NCBI GenBank assembly: GCA_003565055.1
Contig: PXDM01000158.1
Span: 1 to 26,911, forward strand
Direction of reading: 5' to 3'
Origin: Paracoccaceae bacterium
Lineage (GTDB): Bacteria; Pseudomonadota; Alphaproteobacteria; Rhodobacterales; Rhodobacteraceae
DNA length: 26,911 nucleotides
Shown here: positions 25,351 to 26,911 of the stretch, in pieces
Numbering within the stretch: the stretch's first letter is position 1
Layout: every line of letters starts with the position of its first letter
Notes under the pieces: model-generated
The model's input: only the letters and a program-made list of their open reading frames with translations
What the model was told of the DNA's origin: nothing
Databases searched by the model: none
Translations under genes and position numbers: made by a program

Positions 25351-26385
25351 TCAGCGGCGCACGGCATAGGCGTCCGTGAAGCCGAGGGATTTGACTTTCT
25401 CCAGCATCTGACGCTGTTCGGCTGCAGTCTGGGCCGGGCCAACGACGACGCGCCAGAAAGCATTGCCCTGCGCCGATCCTGACACGACCCGCGCGCTCAG
25501 ATCCGCCCCGCGCGCCATGCGTTGGGCGTTCTGGGCATTGGCCTCGACGCTGAAAATGCCAAGCTGGATGAAGGGCTGGGACAGCGGGCTTGCTGCTGGT
25601 GCGGGGGCCGGCGCGGGCGTTGGCGCAGGTGCCGGGGCGGGCGCAGGCGCAGGTGCCGGGGCGGGCGTTGGCACTGCGGCTGGGGGCGGCGTGGCGGCTG
25701 CCGTGTCGAAGGGCGCATCGGGCGCGGTTTCAAACGCGCCATCGTCGAGGCTCTCGGTCAGGATCACCTCCGGGTCCTGAACAGGCTCAGCTGTCGTGCT
25801 GCGCCGCCCGAAAATGCGCCCGAGCAATCCACCGCGCGGAGCTTCGGGTTCCGCATGGACAGGGGCCATCGCGATCTCCGCATCCGCATCTGCGGCCATA
25901 TCTTCCATCGCGGCCGGGGCCGCAGCGATGTCGGTGGTCTCTTCCGTCTCGACCTCTTCCATTGCTGGCGCGGCTTCCTCGATGCGCAGGGCCACGACCT
26001 CGAGCATGGTCGGCGCTCCGGCGAGCATGCCGATGGCCTCTGCCGCTTCGCCCGAGACCTGGAAGGGCGGGCCCGGATTCATCCGCTCGCGCCGAAAAAG
26101 TGCGCCGATCGTGTCTTTGCCAGTCTCATGATTGCGGATGATCACGCGTTCGGGCGATCTGACATCAGGATGCGCGACCCAGACGCCACCAAGCGACGGG
26201 CGACCATCCCAGAGCCCGTTATCGCGCTTGGAGAAGGCCGAGGGGTCTTCGACATCGCGCTCGCTTGCGGTCAAACTGCGCGCGCTGCTCTCGCCCGAGG
26301 ACAGGCTGTTGCCATCCATGCAGGCCGCAAGGCTGACACTGACCACGAGCGCGAGGCCCAGGAACCGATACTGTGGGATCTGCAT
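25351..26385 (-). CDS. SPOR-domain lipoprotein, RlpA-like
   Basis: A 344-residue lipoprotein. The signal peptide ends in the lipobox LAAC with Cys22 (LALVVSVSLAACMDG), so it is lipid-anchored. Residues about 48-125 (GRPSLGGVWVAHPDVRSPERVIIRNHETGKDTIGALFRRE...PFQVSGEAAEAIGMLAG) look like an RlpA-type double-psi beta-barrel, which in RlpA cleaves glycans lacking stem peptides. A long Ala/Glu/Pro linker follows, including an uninterrupted Pro-Ala run near 240-265, then a SPOR domain (270-344, QPFIQLGIFSVEANAQNAQ...WRVVVGP) that binds denuded septal glycan. Whether the barrel is catalytically active I cannot say. It is the first gene of the operon with dacC, tmk and holB. Start ATG 26385 has GGAGAG about eight bases upstream; in-frame codons upstream to 26568 destroy the signal. 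Confidence 0.88.
   Translation of the reverse strand: MQIPQYRFLGLALVVSVSLAACMDGNSLSSGESSARSLTASERDVEDPSAFSKRDNGLWDGRPSLGGVWVAHPDVRSPERVIIRNHETGKDTIGALFRRERMNPGPPFQVSGEAAEAIGMLAGAPTMLEVVALRIEEAAPAMEEVETEETTDIAAAPAAMEDMAADADAEIAMAPVHAEPEAPRGGLLGRIFGRRSTTAEPVQDPEVILTESLDDGAFETAPDAPFDTAAATPPPAAVPTPAPAPAPAPAPAPAPTPAPAPAPAASPLSQPFIQLGIFSVEANAQNAQRMARGADLSARVVSGSAQGNAFWRVVVGPAQTAAEQRQMLEKVKSLGFTDAYAVRR
25600..25670. repeat. GC-rich coding tandem repeat (Pro-Ala linker)
   Basis: A 22-base segment occurs exactly twice, at 25622-25643 and 25646-25667, a 24-base (8-codon) period, with degenerate copies to the left. It encodes the Pro-Ala linker of the SPOR lipoprotein on the minus strand. Such in-frame repeats easily change length by slippage, so linker length probably varies among strains. 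Confidence 0.75.
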
Positions 26386-26911
26386 ACTGTCTCTCTCCGC
26401 CTCATGCCCTGCCTGATCTGTTGTCAGGTTTGTCGTTATCCGGCTTGTCCGGGCCTTATACTCTGAAAACCAATGGTCGCACAGCCCGAAATCAGGGCCG
26501 CTCACCAAGTCGCGAGATGTTAACCTTTGCGCGATGACAAGGGAAGGGCGCAAAGCCCCGCCCGGCAAGAGATTGCCGCTTTGTGGCGCCGCCCAAATCC
26601 CTGCCTCGCCCCAGCACCCGCCGCGCGCAACCGGTGGTCTGCGTCACGCGGATCTGCCTCATGCGTCGCGCGATCTTGCCTTTGCCAAGCATGAGACGCT
26701 GCTGACCAGACCATCAAGCTCGCGCTTCAATGCTTATGGTGAGGGGCGGCTTTGCGGAACTTTGCGGACGTTCGCCGCATGTGCGCGTATGGGCGCCTCG
26801 ATTTTTCACCGTCATGCGCTGTTCAGGGGCGGTTTGGCGGCATGAAGCCTGCGCGAAACGGCTTGCTGGGATGTTTGACATCGTGATCAGGGGCCGCTCC
26901 GCCCGGTCACG
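26386..26911. other. Window-end region with no supported gene
   Basis: It contains the promoter region of the SPOR operon (minus strand) and about 400 bases I cannot interpret. A 103-codon plus-strand open frame (26534-26845) lacks a ribosome-binding site and family resemblance. A GTTAACC core at 26519-26525 matches the arm of the dyad upstream of csp. A 10-base tandem (CTTTGCGGA core, twice) lies near 26750-26769. An ATG at 26871 opens a frame to the window edge, MFDIVIRG..., too short to judge. A TTGACA at 26875-26880 is -35-like but has no -10 partner in view. Confidence 0.4.

Noticed and set aside
26534..26845. 103-codon plus-strand frame near the window end
   Set aside because: No Shine-Dalgarno, no recognisable domain, and other frames are open over much of the same stretch.
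26871..26911. Possible start of an amidohydrolase-like gene (MFDIVIRG...)
   Set aside because: Only 13 codons before the edge, poor ribosome-binding site, and the sequence after RG does not follow the family.

Overview
This is a high-GC alphaproteobacterial chromosome segment, most probably Rhodobacterales (Roseobacter/Rhodobacteraceae). That is inferred from protein families, not from a marker gene: a molybdenum NAD-linked formate dehydrogenase alpha subunit of the Fds type, a SUV3-like helicase typical of alphaproteobacteria, a 298-residue RpoH, an RluD-like gene divergent from a small DUF6476-like membrane protein, and the dacC-tmk-holB-tatD block with a SPOR lipoprotein. I see no rRNA, tRNA, CRISPR array, insertion sequence or integrase.

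Layout, left to right. 1-2860: 3' end of a formate dehydrogenase operon (fdsA), facing an RhlE-type DEAD-box helicase (minus) across a strong hairpin terminator. 4193-4948: a long regulatory gap, then a cold-shock protein gene (plus). 4988-6549: a compact minus-strand operon of an SCP2 lipid-carrier protein, an alpha/beta hydrolase and an ArsC/YffB-like thioredoxin-fold protein. It is divergent, across a likely GntR-type operator, from a secreted TPR protein gene followed by a SUV3-like RNA helicase (6635-10025). 10177-13938: a very large cytoplasmic hybrid histidine kinase with seven PAS domains. 14302-15198: rpoH (sigma-32). 15309-16364: an RluD-type pseudouridine synthase whose start codon interlocks with that of the divergent DUF6476-like gene. 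16830-19820: motA plus a 705-residue periplasmic protein I cannot name, in clearly AT-richer DNA. 19888-26385: a seven-gene minus-strand operon read from right to left as SPOR/RlpA-like lipoprotein, D,D-carboxypeptidase, thymidylate kinase, DNA polymerase III delta', TatD nuclease, MBL-fold hydrolase and AEC transporter. 26386-26911: no gene I can support.

Themes. The left 10 kb groups RNA-handling proteins (RhlE, a CspA-type chaperone, a SUV3-like helicase). The middle holds stress and signalling regulators (PAS kinase, RpoH). The right is a tightly packed cell-wall/replication operon in which most junctions overlap or are only a few bases apart. The least explained element is the motA-orf705 pair: an orphan flagellar stator gene, without motB in the window, coupled to an uncharacterised exported protein in compositionally distinct DNA.
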